Assembly (NCBI GenBank): GCA_933228675.1
Contig: OW121743.1
Coordinates: 116,444,542 to 116,508,541, forward strand
Reading direction: 5' to 3'
Length of the DNA stretch: 64,000 bases
Source: Stomorhina lunata
Lineage: Eukaryota > Arthropoda > Insecta > Diptera > Rhiniidae
Below the pieces are notes generated by a model. It searched no databases, had not been told where the DNA came from, and saw only the letters and a list, made by a program, of their open reading frames with translations. This document shows, one piece after another, positions 33,565 through 44,638 of the stretch. The translations under genes and the position numbers were made by a program. Numbering within the stretch: the first letter of the stretch is position 1; each line of letters starts with the position of its first letter.

Positions 33565-33602
33565 GACGTACGTTTCGATCGAGCACCAAAATCAAACTGA
33601 AA
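33565..33602 (-). promoter_or_regulatory. TATA-less Inr/MTE/DPE core promoter candidate, +1 at 33598
   Basis: On the minus strand TCAGTT is a perfect match to the fly initiator TCAKTY with A at 33598 as +1. At +18 to +29 the sequence CGATCGAAACGT matches 9 of 12 positions of the motif-ten element, and at +28 to +33 GTACGT matches 5 of 6 positions of the DPE consensus. The spacing is exact. The strand agrees with the smoothelin-like gene, about 19 kb upstream of its first visible exon. Motif matches were counted by eye; use of the promoter is inferred. Confidence 0.5.
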
Positions 33603-33609
33603 TTAGAAA

Positions 33610-34119
33610 AATCCCGCATTAACAGAAATTGAAACTGAAATTTTGCTTTTTCTGAATTCGTCTTTGTCGTCGTCGCCGTCGACGTGTAGTGTAAAGTGAA
33701 GTTGAATGATGTGATACGTTGGCTGTTTTAGTCGTTTTTGTATTTTTTATTTTATTTATTTATTATTTATTTATTGTTGATTGTTTTTGGCTGATGTGAC
33801 CGTATACGAACGAAGCGACAACAAACATGTTTAATGTTTTTTGTCTACTTTTTTTTTGTTTTTCAGAAAAAGGTAGTTTTGCAAAGATTTCTTTTGTGTT
33901 AAATTATATTTTTTTAATTTGTTTTTTTATTATTTGTATTTTTTGAGCCCACAACAAGTTTAAATAATTGAGAGATTAAGAACAAATTTTTTCTTAACTT
34001 TTTTTTTTTTTTTATTTTGGTGTGTGAAGTATTTTGTATTGGTATAAGTTTGTTTGGAAACAGTAATTGTTCTAAAAAGGTTCAGGGATTCTGAAATTAA
34101 AACTCTCCCTTACAGATTT
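33610..34119. other. Non-repetitive sequence upstream of the promoter candidate
   Basis: Contains a CpG-containing stretch (tcgtcgtcgccgtcgacgtg, near 33,670) unusual for this window, then T-rich sequence. No coding frame is recognised. Confidence 0.4.
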
Positions 34120-37100
34120 TGGAAAGTAAAAATTTTGTATCGTATATTTTTCTTTATAAAATTTTAAAACGAAAATTTTCTAAAAAAAATTTTGTAACGA
34201 ACATTTTCTAAAAGAAATTTTATCACGAAAAATTTATAAATAATTTTGTTTAAAATTTTTTATATCGAAAATAATTTTCAATAAAAAATTTTCTATCAAA
34301 AATTGTTTTTTTTTTTTCAATAAAAACTTTGAATGGAAAATTTTTCTAAAACAAAAATTTATTCCGAATAATTTTCTATAAAAATTTAAAATTTTAATAA
34401 TTTTCTACAGAAATTTAAATATAGAAATTTTTATCAAAAATTTTTCTCTAAAATTTTTATATCAAAAATTTTTCTATAAAAAATTTTAAATCGAAAATTT
34501 TTCCATAAAAAATGTATATCAAATAAATTTCTATACAAAAGTTTCTAAAAAAATTTTGTACACAAATTTATTTGATATAAATTATTCATGGAAAAATTTT
34601 TGATTTAAAATTTTTTATAGAAAAATTTTTAATATAAAAATTTTCGTACAAAATTTTCTATAGAAATTTTTTTGATATAAATTTTTTATGAAAACATTTT
34701 TGATTTGAAATTTTTTATAGAAAAGAAAATTTTTGATAAAAAAAATTTTATAGAAAATTTTTGATAAAAAGAATTTTATAGAAAATTTTTGATAAAAAGA
34801 ATTTTATAGAAAATTTTTGATACAAAAAATGTTTGACAAAAAAATTTTATAGATTTTTGATGAAAAAATTTAATAGAAAATTTTTAATAAAAAATTTTAT
34901 AAAAAATTTTATAGAAAATTTTTGATAAAAAATTTTATAGAAAATTTTTGATGAAAAAATTTAATAGAAAATTTTTGATAAAAAATTTTATAGAAAATTT
35001 TTGATAAAAAATTTTATAGAAAATTTTTGATAAAAAATTGTATAGAAAATTTTTGATAAAAAATTTTATAGAAAATTTTTGATAAAAAATTTTATAGAAA
35101 ATTTTTGATAAAAAATTTTATAGAAAATTTTTGATAAAAAATTTTATAGAAAATTTTTGATAAAAAATTTTATAGAAAATTTTTGATAAAAAATTTTATA
35201 GAAAATTTTTAATAAAAAATTTTATAGAAAATTTTTGATAAAAAATTTTATAGAAAATTTTTGATAAAAAATTTTATAGAAAATTTTTGATAAAAAATTT
35301 TATAGAAAATTTTTGATAAAAAATTTTATAGAAAATTTTAGATAAAAAATTTTATAGAAAATTTTTGATAAAAAATTTTATAGAAAATTTTTGATAAAAA
35401 ATTTTATAGAAAATTTTTGATAAAAAATTTTATAGAAAATTTTTGATAAAAAATTTTATAGAAAATTTTTGATAAAAAATTTTATAGAAAATTTTTGATA
35501 AAAAATTTTATAGAAAATTTTTGATAAAAAATTTTATAGAAAATTTTTGATAAAAAATTTTATAGAAAATTTTTGATAAAAAATTTTATAGAAAATTTTT
35601 GATAAAAAATTTTATAGAAAATTTTTGATAAAAAATTTTATAGAAAATTTTTGATAAAAAATTTTATAGAAAATTTTTGATAAAAAATTTTATAGAAAAT
35701 TTTTGATAAAAAATATAAAAAAATGTTTATACAAAAAATTTCAATATAAAATTTTTATACAAAAAATTCTATACAAAAGGAAAATTATTCATAGAAAACT
35801 TTTACAGAAAAATTTTCGATACAAAATTTTTATAAAAAAATTTTCGATACAAAATTTTTATAAAAAAATTTCAGTTACAAATTTTTATAGAAGAAAGTTT
35901 CAATTTAAAATGTAGAAAATAAATTTTAAAATAAAATTATTCGATATAAAATATGAATTTTAATAAATTTCTACAAAAAAATTTAAATCGAAATTTTTTC
36001 CATACAAATTTTATAACAAATAAATTTCTATACAAAATTTTGTATTAAAATTTTATTATAAAAAAATTTTCGTATAAAATTAAATTAAAAAAAATGTATA
36101 TTAAAAATTGCTAGTGAAAAAAAATTTCTAAATGAAATTTTCTAAAGAAAATTTTCTAAAAGAAATTTTATAACGAAGAATTTTATACAGAATAATTTTG
36201 TTTCAAAATTTATATCGAATAATTTTCAATAAAAAATTTTCTATCAAAAATTGTTTTTCAATTAATTTTTCTGTTCAAAATTTTCTATCAAAATTTTTCT
36301 AATAAAAACTTTAAATAAAAATTTTTTTTCTAAAAAAAATTTATTTCGAATAATTTTCTATAAAAATTTAAAATTTTAATAATTTTCTATAGAAAATTTT
36401 ATAAAGAAATTTTTCATCAAAAATTTCCTAAAAATTTTTATATCAACAATTTTTCTATAAAAAAATTTTAAATCGAAAATTTTTCCATACAAATTTATAT
36501 TAAATGAATTTCTATACAAAATTTTGTATCAAAATTGATATTAATTTTTCATTGAAAAATTTTCGATTTAAAATTTTTTATAGAAAAATTTTCGTACAAA
36601 ATTTTGTATAGAAATTTTTTTGATATACATTTTTTATGGAAAAATTTTCGATTTAAAATTTTTGATAAGAAAATTTTATAGAAAATGTTTGACAAAAAAA
36701 TTTTTTTAGAAAATTTTTACCAAAAAAAAAATTTTTTTGATTAAAAATTTGTATAGAAAATTTTTGATACAAAAAATTTTATAGAAATTTTTTAATAAGA
36801 AAATATTATAGAAAATACAAAATTTTTATAAAAAAACTTTTTAGTTAAAAATTTTTATGGAAAAATTTCGATATAAAATTTTCATAGAAAAAAATTCGGT
36901 ATAAAATTTTTATAGAAAAAATTTTTAAACAAAAAATTTCAATATACAATTTTTATAAAAAAAATTCAATATAAAATTTTTATACAAAAGAAAACTTATC
37001 TATACAAAATTTTGAAAGAAAAACTTTCGTTTCAAAATTTTATTGGAAAAATCTTTGATACAAAATTTTTATAGAAAAATTGTCGATATAAAATTTTTAC

Positions 37101-38165
37101 AGAAAAATTTTCGATACAAAATTTTTATAAAAAAAAAAATTTAGTTACAAACTTTTATAGAAAAAATTTCAAAATAAAGTTTTCATAAAATAAAATTCGG
37201 TATAAAATTTTTATAGAAAAAATTTCGAAAATATAAATTTTATAAAATTTCTATAAAAAATATGAAATCGAAATTTTTTCTTTAAAAAATATTATAGAAA
37301 ATACAAAATTTTTATAAAAAAAAGTTTTTAGTTAAAAATTTTTATGGAAAAAATTTCGATATAAAATTTTCATAGAAAAATATTCGGTATAAAATTTTTA
37401 TAGAAAAAATGTTTAAACAAAAAATTTCAATATACAGTTTTTATAAAAAAAAATTCAATATAAAATTTTTATACAAAAAAAAAATTATCTATACAAAATT
37501 TTGAAAGAAAAATTTTCGTTTCAAAACTTTAATGGAAAAATCTTTGATACAAAATTTTTATAGAAAAATTGTCGATATAAAATTTTTACAGAAAAATTTT
37601 CTATACAAAATTTTTATAAAAAAAAAATTTTAGTTACAAATTTTTATAGAAAAACTTTCAATATAAAGTTTTCATAGAAAAAATTTCAGTATAAAATTTT
37701 TATAGAAAAAATGTCGATATAAAATTTTAAAATGAAATTATTCAGTATAAAATATAAATTTTATAAAATTTCTATAAAAAATATGAAATCGAAATTTTTT
37801 CCATAAAAAATTTATACCAAATAAATTTCTATTATAAAATTTTATTATAAAAAAATTTTCGAACAAAATTGTATTAAAAATTGTTGGTAAAAATAATTGA
37901 AACAAAAAAGTTTTCGGAAATACATTTTTATATATAGGATTTTTTCCTAAAAAAATTATATTAACAATTTTTTTATAAAATAATTGAATTGTTCATAAAA
38001 AAATTTTACAATATGTCAACACTATTTCTATAAAAAACTTTATATCGAAATTTTTTTTTAATTAAAAAAAAAAAATTACAATTTTTATTTGAAGAAATTT
38101 TTAATCAATATTTTTGTTTGAAAAAAAATTATATCTAAAATTTTTATATAAAAAGTTTTTAGGTA
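34120..38165. repeat. AT-rich satellite array 2
   Basis: About 4 kb of degenerate units around TATAAAATTTTT/GAAAAATTTT motifs, with a very regular 26-bp core at 34,970-35,710. Longer duplications are embedded: the flanks at 34,200-34,720 resemble 36,200-36,660 (about 1.9 kb apart), and 36,811-37,150 is repeated at 37,297-37,640 (about 486 bp apart). Confidence 0.88.
34970..35712. repeat. Homogeneous 26-bp tandem block
   Basis: About 28 near-identical units of TTTTTGATAAAAAATTTTATAGAAAA, with only a few single-base differences. The uniformity contrasts with the surrounding degenerate array and implies recent amplification or gene conversion. Confidence 0.92.
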
Positions 38166-39078
38166 CAATTTAATTTGAAGTTTAGATCTAGCGCTTTGAA
38201 TGTAGAGATCGGCACAGAAGATATCAATAAGATATGGAAAGAAACAATCCTCAAAGATACGAAACGATTTGTTTAAAAGAGTAAACACTAGTTCAGAACC
38301 TCTGACATTCTCCATCAATAAACTATTAAAATTTCCAATATTGGCGACATAAGGCGTTAAAAATAGCTAATAACAAAAAACTTCTCTTTAATTTTTTAAA
38401 GGTAAATACAAATAATTTTTATTTGAACTTATTCTCATTCAGGTTTAGTTATTATCTTTTAAATTAAAAAAAGTAGAAAATAACAAACAAATACCAATAA
38501 ATATAATACAATACATTCATACATTCGATAATGAAGAGGTTTTATTAGGTTTAGCTGCTCTCTTCTTCTTCTACTTTGTTCCCTACCTTTAAGTATTTAG
38601 CTCTGAAATTTTGCTGATCTTATCAGAAACAACAGCAAAAATAACTCTCGCGCCTACATTTGCAAAAAAACGACTTAACTCATCGTCATTATTGCATTAG
38701 TTATAACTTTTTAATCTCGTTGGTGGTGTTTAATGTTTTATTTTTCCCCCTCGAAAGACAATTTTCTATAGAATTGTGTGAAACGTAATGCAACCAAAAA
38801 TACTCCCATGCATCGTTTAAAAAATCAACTGAAAAGTAGTGACTATTTTGTTTAAGCTAAACTGTGACAAGTTAAATTATGAGACAGTGTCTTATTAACA
38901 ACATGATCTGGCCAATTAAGCCAGCGGGAAAACATTGAATCACTACTTAAAAGGCCTTCTAGTCATAAGTCTTATAATTCAGAATGTGTTAGAGCCAGGC
39001 TACAATATACGAAATAGAAGAGGTAGATCTGAGGTAGAAATGACAGCGTTCACTAAACTTTTGAAGGAAAAAAGAAAG
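38166..39078. other. Mostly non-coding stretch
   Basis: A short minus-strand open frame ending near 38,160 (SELVFTLLNKSFRIFEDCFF) has protein-like composition but no recognised family. The rest is AT-rich. Confidence 0.4.
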
Positions 39079-39080
39079 TA

Positions 39081-40349
39081 AAGAGTGTTCTAAAAAAAAT
39101 ATGCATTTACTATTTTAGACAAAATTTATCCATAGTGCAAGAAATAATTTATTTTTTGATCAAGTTAGTTTCTACAGATATGTCAGATACTATTATTTTA
39201 GAAATTATTAATTTTCAATAGTTATTTCAATCAAAATGGACTGCGAAAAAAAAGTTCGTAAAAATATAATTAAAACTTTTCAAAAAAATCCGTCATGAAA
39301 GTTGACCCTCGAACGGTTTCTTATGCCATCAGACGGTATAAGGAAAACCTGAGCATTAAAAGAAAACCTGCATCAGGGAGGAAAAAAGGTCCTACAGATA
39401 TTGGTAAGGCAAAAGAAGTCGAGCGACTCTTTCGAAGAGCGCCTAACACTTCTTTAAGAAAAGCAGCTCGTACGGTGAAATCTTCTACGAATTTTGCACA
39501 TAGAGTCAAAGCTTATGCTGGACTGAAGACATACAAAGTCCAAAAGGTTCCAGATCGCAATGCTATAAAGAACTTAGAAGCAAAAAAACGAGCGAAAAAA
39601 TTGAAGTCTGATTTTATAAAAAAATACATCTGTTGTGTGATGGATGATGAAACATACGAACTGGCAGACTTTTCTCAACTTCCTGGTCAAGATTTTTATG
39701 TTGCTGATAAACGGGGCAATGTTCGGCAAGAGTTTCGCACAAAAAAACAAACAAAATTCCCTAAGAAGTTTCTCGTGTGGCAAGCTATTTGCAGTTGTGG
39801 CAAAAGAAGTAAAGTATTTGTGGCATCTGGCACAATAAACACAGAAATTTATATAAAGGAGTGCCTACAAAAACTGTTGTTACCCTTTTTAAGAGAGCAC
39901 AGAGTGACTACATTTTTTTGGCCCGATTTGGCATCATGCCATTATGGAAAAAAGGCACTTGAGTGGTACTCAAAGAATAATGTCATTTTTGTACCACGAG
40001 AGGCAAATCCACCTAACTGTCCAGAACTTCGGCCTGTGGAAAGGTATTGGGCTCTGGTAAAAAAGGAATTGAAGAACACAGAAAAGATTTCCAAGAACAT
40101 GTCCGATTTTAAGCGCAGGTGGAACACATGCTCCAAAAAGGTATCAGAAGCAACTGTAAAATCTTTAATGGGAGGGTTTCCGAAAAAAGTCGATAATTTT
40201 GCAAAACCCGAGTACTAAGTAAACATTTTAATGCTAAATGATTTTGTATAATATGTCATTATATTTGCGTATTTTGTAGAGTTTTTATATTAAAAGGTTT
40301 GATTTTTATTTAAGAAAATCCAACTACAAATTTTATTTAGAGCACTCTT
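39081..40349 (+). mobile_element. DD37E Tc1/mariner element, copy 2 (catalytic domain intact)
   Basis: Ends AAGAGTGTTCTAA and TTTAGAGCACTCTT are flanked by TA at 39079-39080 and 40350-40351. It is the best-preserved of the four copies in the window, apart from a 28-bp deletion at about 39,298 that breaks the N-terminal HTH region. Confidence 0.9.
39295..40218 (+). CDS. DD37E transposase, N-terminally truncated frame (307 aa)
   Basis: Starting at the Met generated by the 28-bp deletion, the frame covers KVDPRTVSYAIRRYKENLS (second half of the first helix-turn-helix), a GRKKGPTDIGKAKEVERLF second DNA-binding segment, and the catalytic core. Putative catalytic residues are D118 (MDDET), D211 (FWPDLASCHYG) and E249 (RPVERYW), with 37 residues between the last two: a DD37E signature as in the ITmD37E mosquito elements. 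The natural start lies at about 39,236 (MDCEKKV), but that frame stops at about 39,298 because of the deletion. About 32 N-terminal residues are missing, so DNA binding is probably impaired. Cut-and-paste transposition is the family function. Confidence 0.85.
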   Translation: MKVDPRTVSYAIRRYKENLSIKRKPASGRKKGPTDIGKAKEVERLFRRAPNTSLRKAARTVKSSTNFAHRVKAYAGLKTYKVQKVPDRNAIKNLEAKKRAKKLKSDFIKKYICCVMDDETYELADFSQLPGQDFYVADKRGNVRQEFRTKKQTKFPKKFLVWQAICSCGKRSKVFVASGTINTEIYIKECLQKLLLPFLREHRVTTFFWPDLASCHYGKKALEWYSKNNVIFVPREANPPNCPELRPVERYWALVKKELKNTEKISKNMSDFKRRWNTCSKKVSEATVKSLMGGFPKKVDNFAKPEY

Positions 40350-40373
40350 TACTCAATTAGCCATACTGCATCC

Positions 40374-40878
40374 TATTGGAATGTAATGGGATGCAGTTGT
40401 TGCCTGGTGTCTCCAGCTTCCAGATAAGAACTGTATCCAATTCCTACTCTAACCTCCTCGAGGTACATCCTGGTAACCTGAGCAACCTAGTTGAAGATAC
40501 AAAACCCTTGTGGGTTTCTAGGTCAGGGCTAATATGAGAAGGAGTTATATTAAAGCCATTCCAACGTATTTGGTCTAAGGGTCTAAGATAATTGTACTTG
40601 GTAAAGTACGAAAATGCAGCGGGCGTCTGTCTCGGATCGAGCGGCTTGCCGTACGTGCCTCGTGTCTTAGGACTCATTACCCATCGCACTTACGATGTCT
40701 AAAACATGAAAATAAACAGCTTTACAGAATATACTACAAGGGGTAATCATGCGAGAAATCCCCCTGCTTCGGCAGCTGATACAGGGATTTTGAAGGTGCC
40801 TAATCTATGCAAGAAAATGATGATGTATGAAACCATCAGACCCTATGCTCCACTGGGAGTCAAGGATAACAGAAGAAG
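40374..40878 (+). mobile_element. Non-autonomous RTE-LINE derivative, second copy
   Basis: Same organisation as 24887-25445: LINE 5' leader (GGGATGCAGTTGTTGCCTGG) joined near 40,835 directly to the 3' tail CCCTATGCTCCACTGGGAGT and an AGAAGAAGC tail. Several deletions relative to the first copy (for example near 40,615) show it is older or independent. Confidence 0.7.
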
Positions 40879-41613
40879 CAAAAGGAAATGTTACCCTGAA
40901 TATGTGATGATCACGGGTCGGCGCAAAGAGAACAGAACAACAAAATAATCGGTAGAGTTGCCGTCTTTTTATGCTTTTAGCTAAAATAGGTATTTTTTCA
41001 ATGTGTAGTTCTAATGTTTTAAAAAGAAAAAGTTTTTTTATCAAAAATTTTTCTATAGAAAATTTTTTTATCAAAAATTTTTCTATAGAAAATTTTTTTA
41101 TTAAAAATTTTTCTATAGAAAACATTTTTATCAAAAATTTTTGTATAGAAAATTTTTTTATCAAAAATTTTTGTATAGAAAATTTTTTTATCAAAAATTT
41201 TTCTATAGAAAACTTTTTTATCAAAAATTTTTCTATAGAAAACTTTTTTATCAAAAATTTTTCTATAGAAAATTTTTTTATCAAAAATTTTTATCAAAAA
41301 TTTTTCTATAGAAAATTTTTTTATCAAAAATTTTTCTATAGAAAATTTTTTTATCAAAAATTTTTCTATAGAAAATTTTTTTATCAAAAATTTTTCTATA
41401 GAAAATTTTTTTATCAAAAATTTTTCTATAGAAAATTTTTTTTATCAAAAAGTTTTCAATAAAAAATTTTTTTGATCGAAAATATCTAAAAATATTAAAA
41501 TCTAAAATTGTTTAATATTAGAATTTATTTCTGTTTTGAAAAATATTCCCAATATTTACAAAAATATTCCCAATGTTTACAAAAATAATAGTGTCGTGGC
41601 AACAATGTTCGAG
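40809..41613. repeat. Tandem duplication, copy A (with empty DD41D site)
   Basis: Starts GCAAGAAAATGATGATGTAT and ends GTGTCGTGGCAACAATGTTC-GAG. It contains a LINE tail, the left flank of the 30-bp satellite, about 14 satellite units and the right flank. Copy B begins at 41629, an 820-bp offset. The undisturbed TA at 41586-41587 is the pre-integration site of the transposon found in copy B. Confidence 0.9.
41031..41455. repeat. 30-bp satellite array 3a
   Basis: About 14 units of TATAGAAAATTTTTTTATCAAAAATTTTTC. Each unit centres on the palindrome TTTTCTATAGAAAA. Confidence 0.92.
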
Positions 41614-41852
41614 AAAATGATGATGTATGCAAGAAAATGATGATGTATGAAACCATCAGACCCTATGCTCCACTGGGAGTCAAGGATAACAGAAGAAGCA
41701 AAAGGAAATGTTACCCTGAATATGTGATGATCACGGGTCGGCGCAAAGAGAACAGAACAACAAAATAATCGGTAGAGTTGCCGTCTTTTTATGCTTTTAG
41801 CTAAAATAGGTATTTTTTCAATGTGTAGTTCTAATGTTTTAAAAAGAAAAAG

Positions 41853-42625
41853 TTTTTTTATCAAAAATTTTTCTATAGAAAATTTTTTATCAAAAATTGT
41901 TCTATAGAAAATTTTTTTATCAAAAATTTTTCTATAGAAAATTTTTTTTATCAAAAATTTTTATCAAAAATTTTTCTATAGAAATTTTTTTATCTTTCTA
42001 TAGAAAATTTTTTTATCAAAAATCTTTCTATAGAAAATTTTTTTTATCAAAAATTTTTCTATAGAAAATTTTTTTATCAAAAATTTTTCCATAGAAAATT
42101 TTTTTATCAAAAATTTTTCTATAGAAAACATTTTTATCAAAAAATTTTCTATAGAAAATTTTTTTATCAAAAATTTTTCTATAGAAAATTTTTTTATCAA
42201 AAATTTTTCTATAGAAAATTTTTTTATCAAAAATTTTTCTATAGAAAATTTTTTTATCAAAAATTTTTCTATAGAAAATTTTTGTATCAAAAATTTTTCT
42301 ATAGAAAATTTTTTTATCAAAAATTTTTCTATAGAATTTTTTTTTATCAAAAATTTTTCTATAGAAAATTTGTTTATCAAAAATTTTTATCAAAAATTTT
42401 TCTATAGAAAATTTTTTTATCAAAAATTTTTATCAAAAATTTTTCTATAGAAAATTTTTTTATCAAAAATTTTTCTATAGAAAATTTTTTTATCAAAAAT
42501 TTTTCTATAGAAAATTTTTTTATCAAAAATTTTTCTATACAAAATTTTTTTATCAAAAATTTTTCTATAGAAAATTTTTTTATCAAAAATTTTTCTATAG
42601 AAAATTTTTTTTATCAAAAAGTTTT
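41853..42625. repeat. 30-bp satellite array 3b
   Basis: About 25 units of the same 30-bp sequence as array 3a, with occasional 15-bp extra ATTTTTATCAAA half-units. Confidence 0.92.
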
Positions 42626-42714
42626 CAATAAAAATTGTTTAATATTAGAATTTATTTCTGTTTTGAAAAATATTCCCAATATTTACAAAAATATTCCCAA
42701 TGTTTACAAAAATA

Positions 42715-43985
42715 TCGGGTGTTTTTTATTGAGGTATAGAACTTTAAGTTGGCATCACTTTTTTAACTGGCGGCCATTTTGTCAGCTGTCAAGTGATTAA
42801 TATTTAGTTTGGTTTGCCATTTCATCATGAACAGGTTGACAAAAGAACAACGCTTGCAAATAGTGCAAATTTATTTCGAAAATAATGTTCAGTTCGCGAA
42901 GTTTACAGCAAGCTCCGTTCATTTTATGGTCGACATAATCGTCCATCAGAGCAATTAATTCGGTTAACCATGGATCGTTTTCGCACTACGTTTACTCATT
43001 GTGAAAATACGCATCCGCAGCGACGTCGAACAGTGCGCACCGAAGAAACAATTGCCGCTGTAGAGCAAAGTGTTGAAGAGGACCCGAATGAATCGATTCG
43101 CCACCGTGCACAGCAATTGGAGCTTTGTCCATCAACTTTATGGAAGATTTTGCGCAAAGATCTTGGCTTGCGACCTTACAAGATCCAAGATCGTCGTGAT
43201 TTTGGTGTATGGGCCGAAAATGAGATTGATCTCGATGCTGATTTTCATCGCAAAATTTTGTTCAGTGATAAGGCTCATTTTTGGTTGAATGGCTACGTCA
43301 ACAAGCAAAATTGCCGCATTTGGAGTGAAGAGAATCCACATGAGACCCTTGAGACGCCATTACATCCACAAAAACTGACTGTTTGGTGTGCTTTATGGGC
43401 TGGTGGAGTCATTGGGCCATACTTCTTCCGAAATAATGCTGGAGAATCAGTTACCATAAATGGAGACAGGTATAGAGCCATGATAACCGACTATTTTGTT
43501 CCCCAATTGGATGGCATGAATGTGGATGAGTTGTGGTTCCAACAAGACGGCGCTACATGCCACACAGCGCACGTCACAATTGATTTATTGAAGGAAACAT
43601 TCGATGAGCGCATAATTTCGCAGAATGGACCTGTCAATTGGCCACCAAGATCGTGCGATTTGACACCACTGGATTATTTTCTTTGGGGATATGTGAAGTC
43701 GCTCGTCTACGTCAACAAACCAGAAACGTTAGGGGACTTGGAAGCCAACATTCGTGGCGTTATTGCCAACATACAGCCCCATATGCTCGAAAAAGTAGTT
43801 GAAAATTGGACCTGTAGAATTGTCTTCATTCGAGCCAGCCGCGGCGGCCACATGCCCGAAATCATATTTAAACATTAATGGCATAAAATTATCCTTCCAA
43901 TAAAGCCAAATTGATGGACATTAAAACGATTTTCTTGTGTTTTATTTCAATTCGAAGTTCTATACCTCTAAAAAAAAACACCCTT
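42715..43985 (+). mobile_element. DD41D mariner-like element, copy 2
   Basis: Flanked by TA at 42713-42714 and 43986-43987. Comparison with the unfilled duplicate at 41,575-41,613 proves both borders to the base. It has the same termini as 26592-27744. The coding region is nearly complete. Confidence 0.93.
42827..43878 (+). pseudogene. DD41D transposase, copy 2, one early frameshift
   Basis: The natural start is ATG 42827 (MNRLTKEQRLQIVQIYFENN). A single missing G in AATAATG(G)TTCAG near 42,886 shifts the frame. From Met 42970 the correct frame is open for 302 residues with D100 (FSDKAHF), D193 (QQDGATCHT) and D235 (LTPLDYFLWGY), 41 residues separating the last two: DD41D, rosa-like. The segment after PYKIQ is shorter than in the intact relative at 48569-49645. 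Only the HTH half is lost to the frameshift, and copy 1 carries the opposite damage. Confidence 0.88.
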
Positions 43986-44013
43986 TAATAGTGTCGTGGC
44001 AACAATGTTCGAG

Positions 44014-44522
44014 ATTATATTGCCTATTTGCCAAAGACAAGAGGCCCATGGGTTGTTAAAAGTTGGTCAGTATCAAACAAGAGTAGGTGGACTTTTGAGT
44101 TAATACCTCACATAAAAAATGGATCGAGAAAGATAGTGTAGCTTTCTACATTCCCCTTATATGCAAAAGATTGGATTTGTTTTTCAGCGTGTTAAAGGCT
44201 AACTCTCCTTGTAGAGCGCCAGAGTTTTTTTTTCTATGATTTTTACCTCGAAAAAGTCTCTTGTCGTAATTCTAGTCATAGTGTATTGTCATAGTTTCTA
44301 GTCATAGTCGCTGAACATAGTCTGTAGTCTTAGTCATACATACATAATTCCCACGACATTCCAATTGGAAAAAGGAGTACTTCTCTCAGACAATGAGCTG
44401 CATCCGATTCTACTTTTAGACGTAGGTCCCGTTTTAACTCCGGCTTCGAAAGGCAAGTGCATTTGTTCTAGAAGTTTTACATAGCTTAATACTCAATAAC
44501 CAGTGGCTAGCTAAGTTATGAG
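44014..44522. other. Non-coding, possibly SINE body
   Basis: No open frame. The sequence left of the tRNA-like head may belong to the same short interspersed element, but no second copy was found to define it. Confidence 0.4.
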
Positions 44523-44638
44523 GTGAACCGCTTTTGTTTTTGAAAATTTATTTTTTCAAGTGGGTCTGACCGGGGATCAAACTTGGGACCTCTGTTATGC
44601 TATTCGGATGACTAACCTGCTATACCACGGCGGTTCAC
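44523..44638 (-). mobile_element. tRNA-like SINE head or small element
   Basis: The minus strand shows a polymerase III A-box-like TGGTATAGCAGG and, about 40 bases on, a B-box-like GTTTGATCC with one mismatch. The acceptor stem does not pair and there is no convincing anticodon arm, so it is not a functional tRNA gene. The segment is also bounded by the inverted pair GTGAACCGC/GCGGTTCAC. Confidence 0.45.

Larger units (their letters stand above)
41629..44013. repeat. Tandem duplication, copy B (with DD41D insertion)
   Basis: Near-identical to copy A outside the satellite, which is longer here, and the 1,271-bp transposon that was inserted afterwards. Confidence 0.9.

Noticed and set aside
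40805..42617. Several minus- and plus-strand ORFs made of FYRKIFDKK or IKKFSIEKFL repeats
   Set aside because: 30-bp units are a multiple of three, so every stop-free frame stays open; no start context or other domain.
41031..42625. CRISPR-like regularly spaced repeats
   Set aside because: Head-to-tail satellite with no unique spacers, in a eukaryotic genome.
44564..44638. Functional tRNA gene on the minus strand
   Set aside because: The acceptor stem does not pair and no anticodon arm is credible; only the internal promoter boxes survive.
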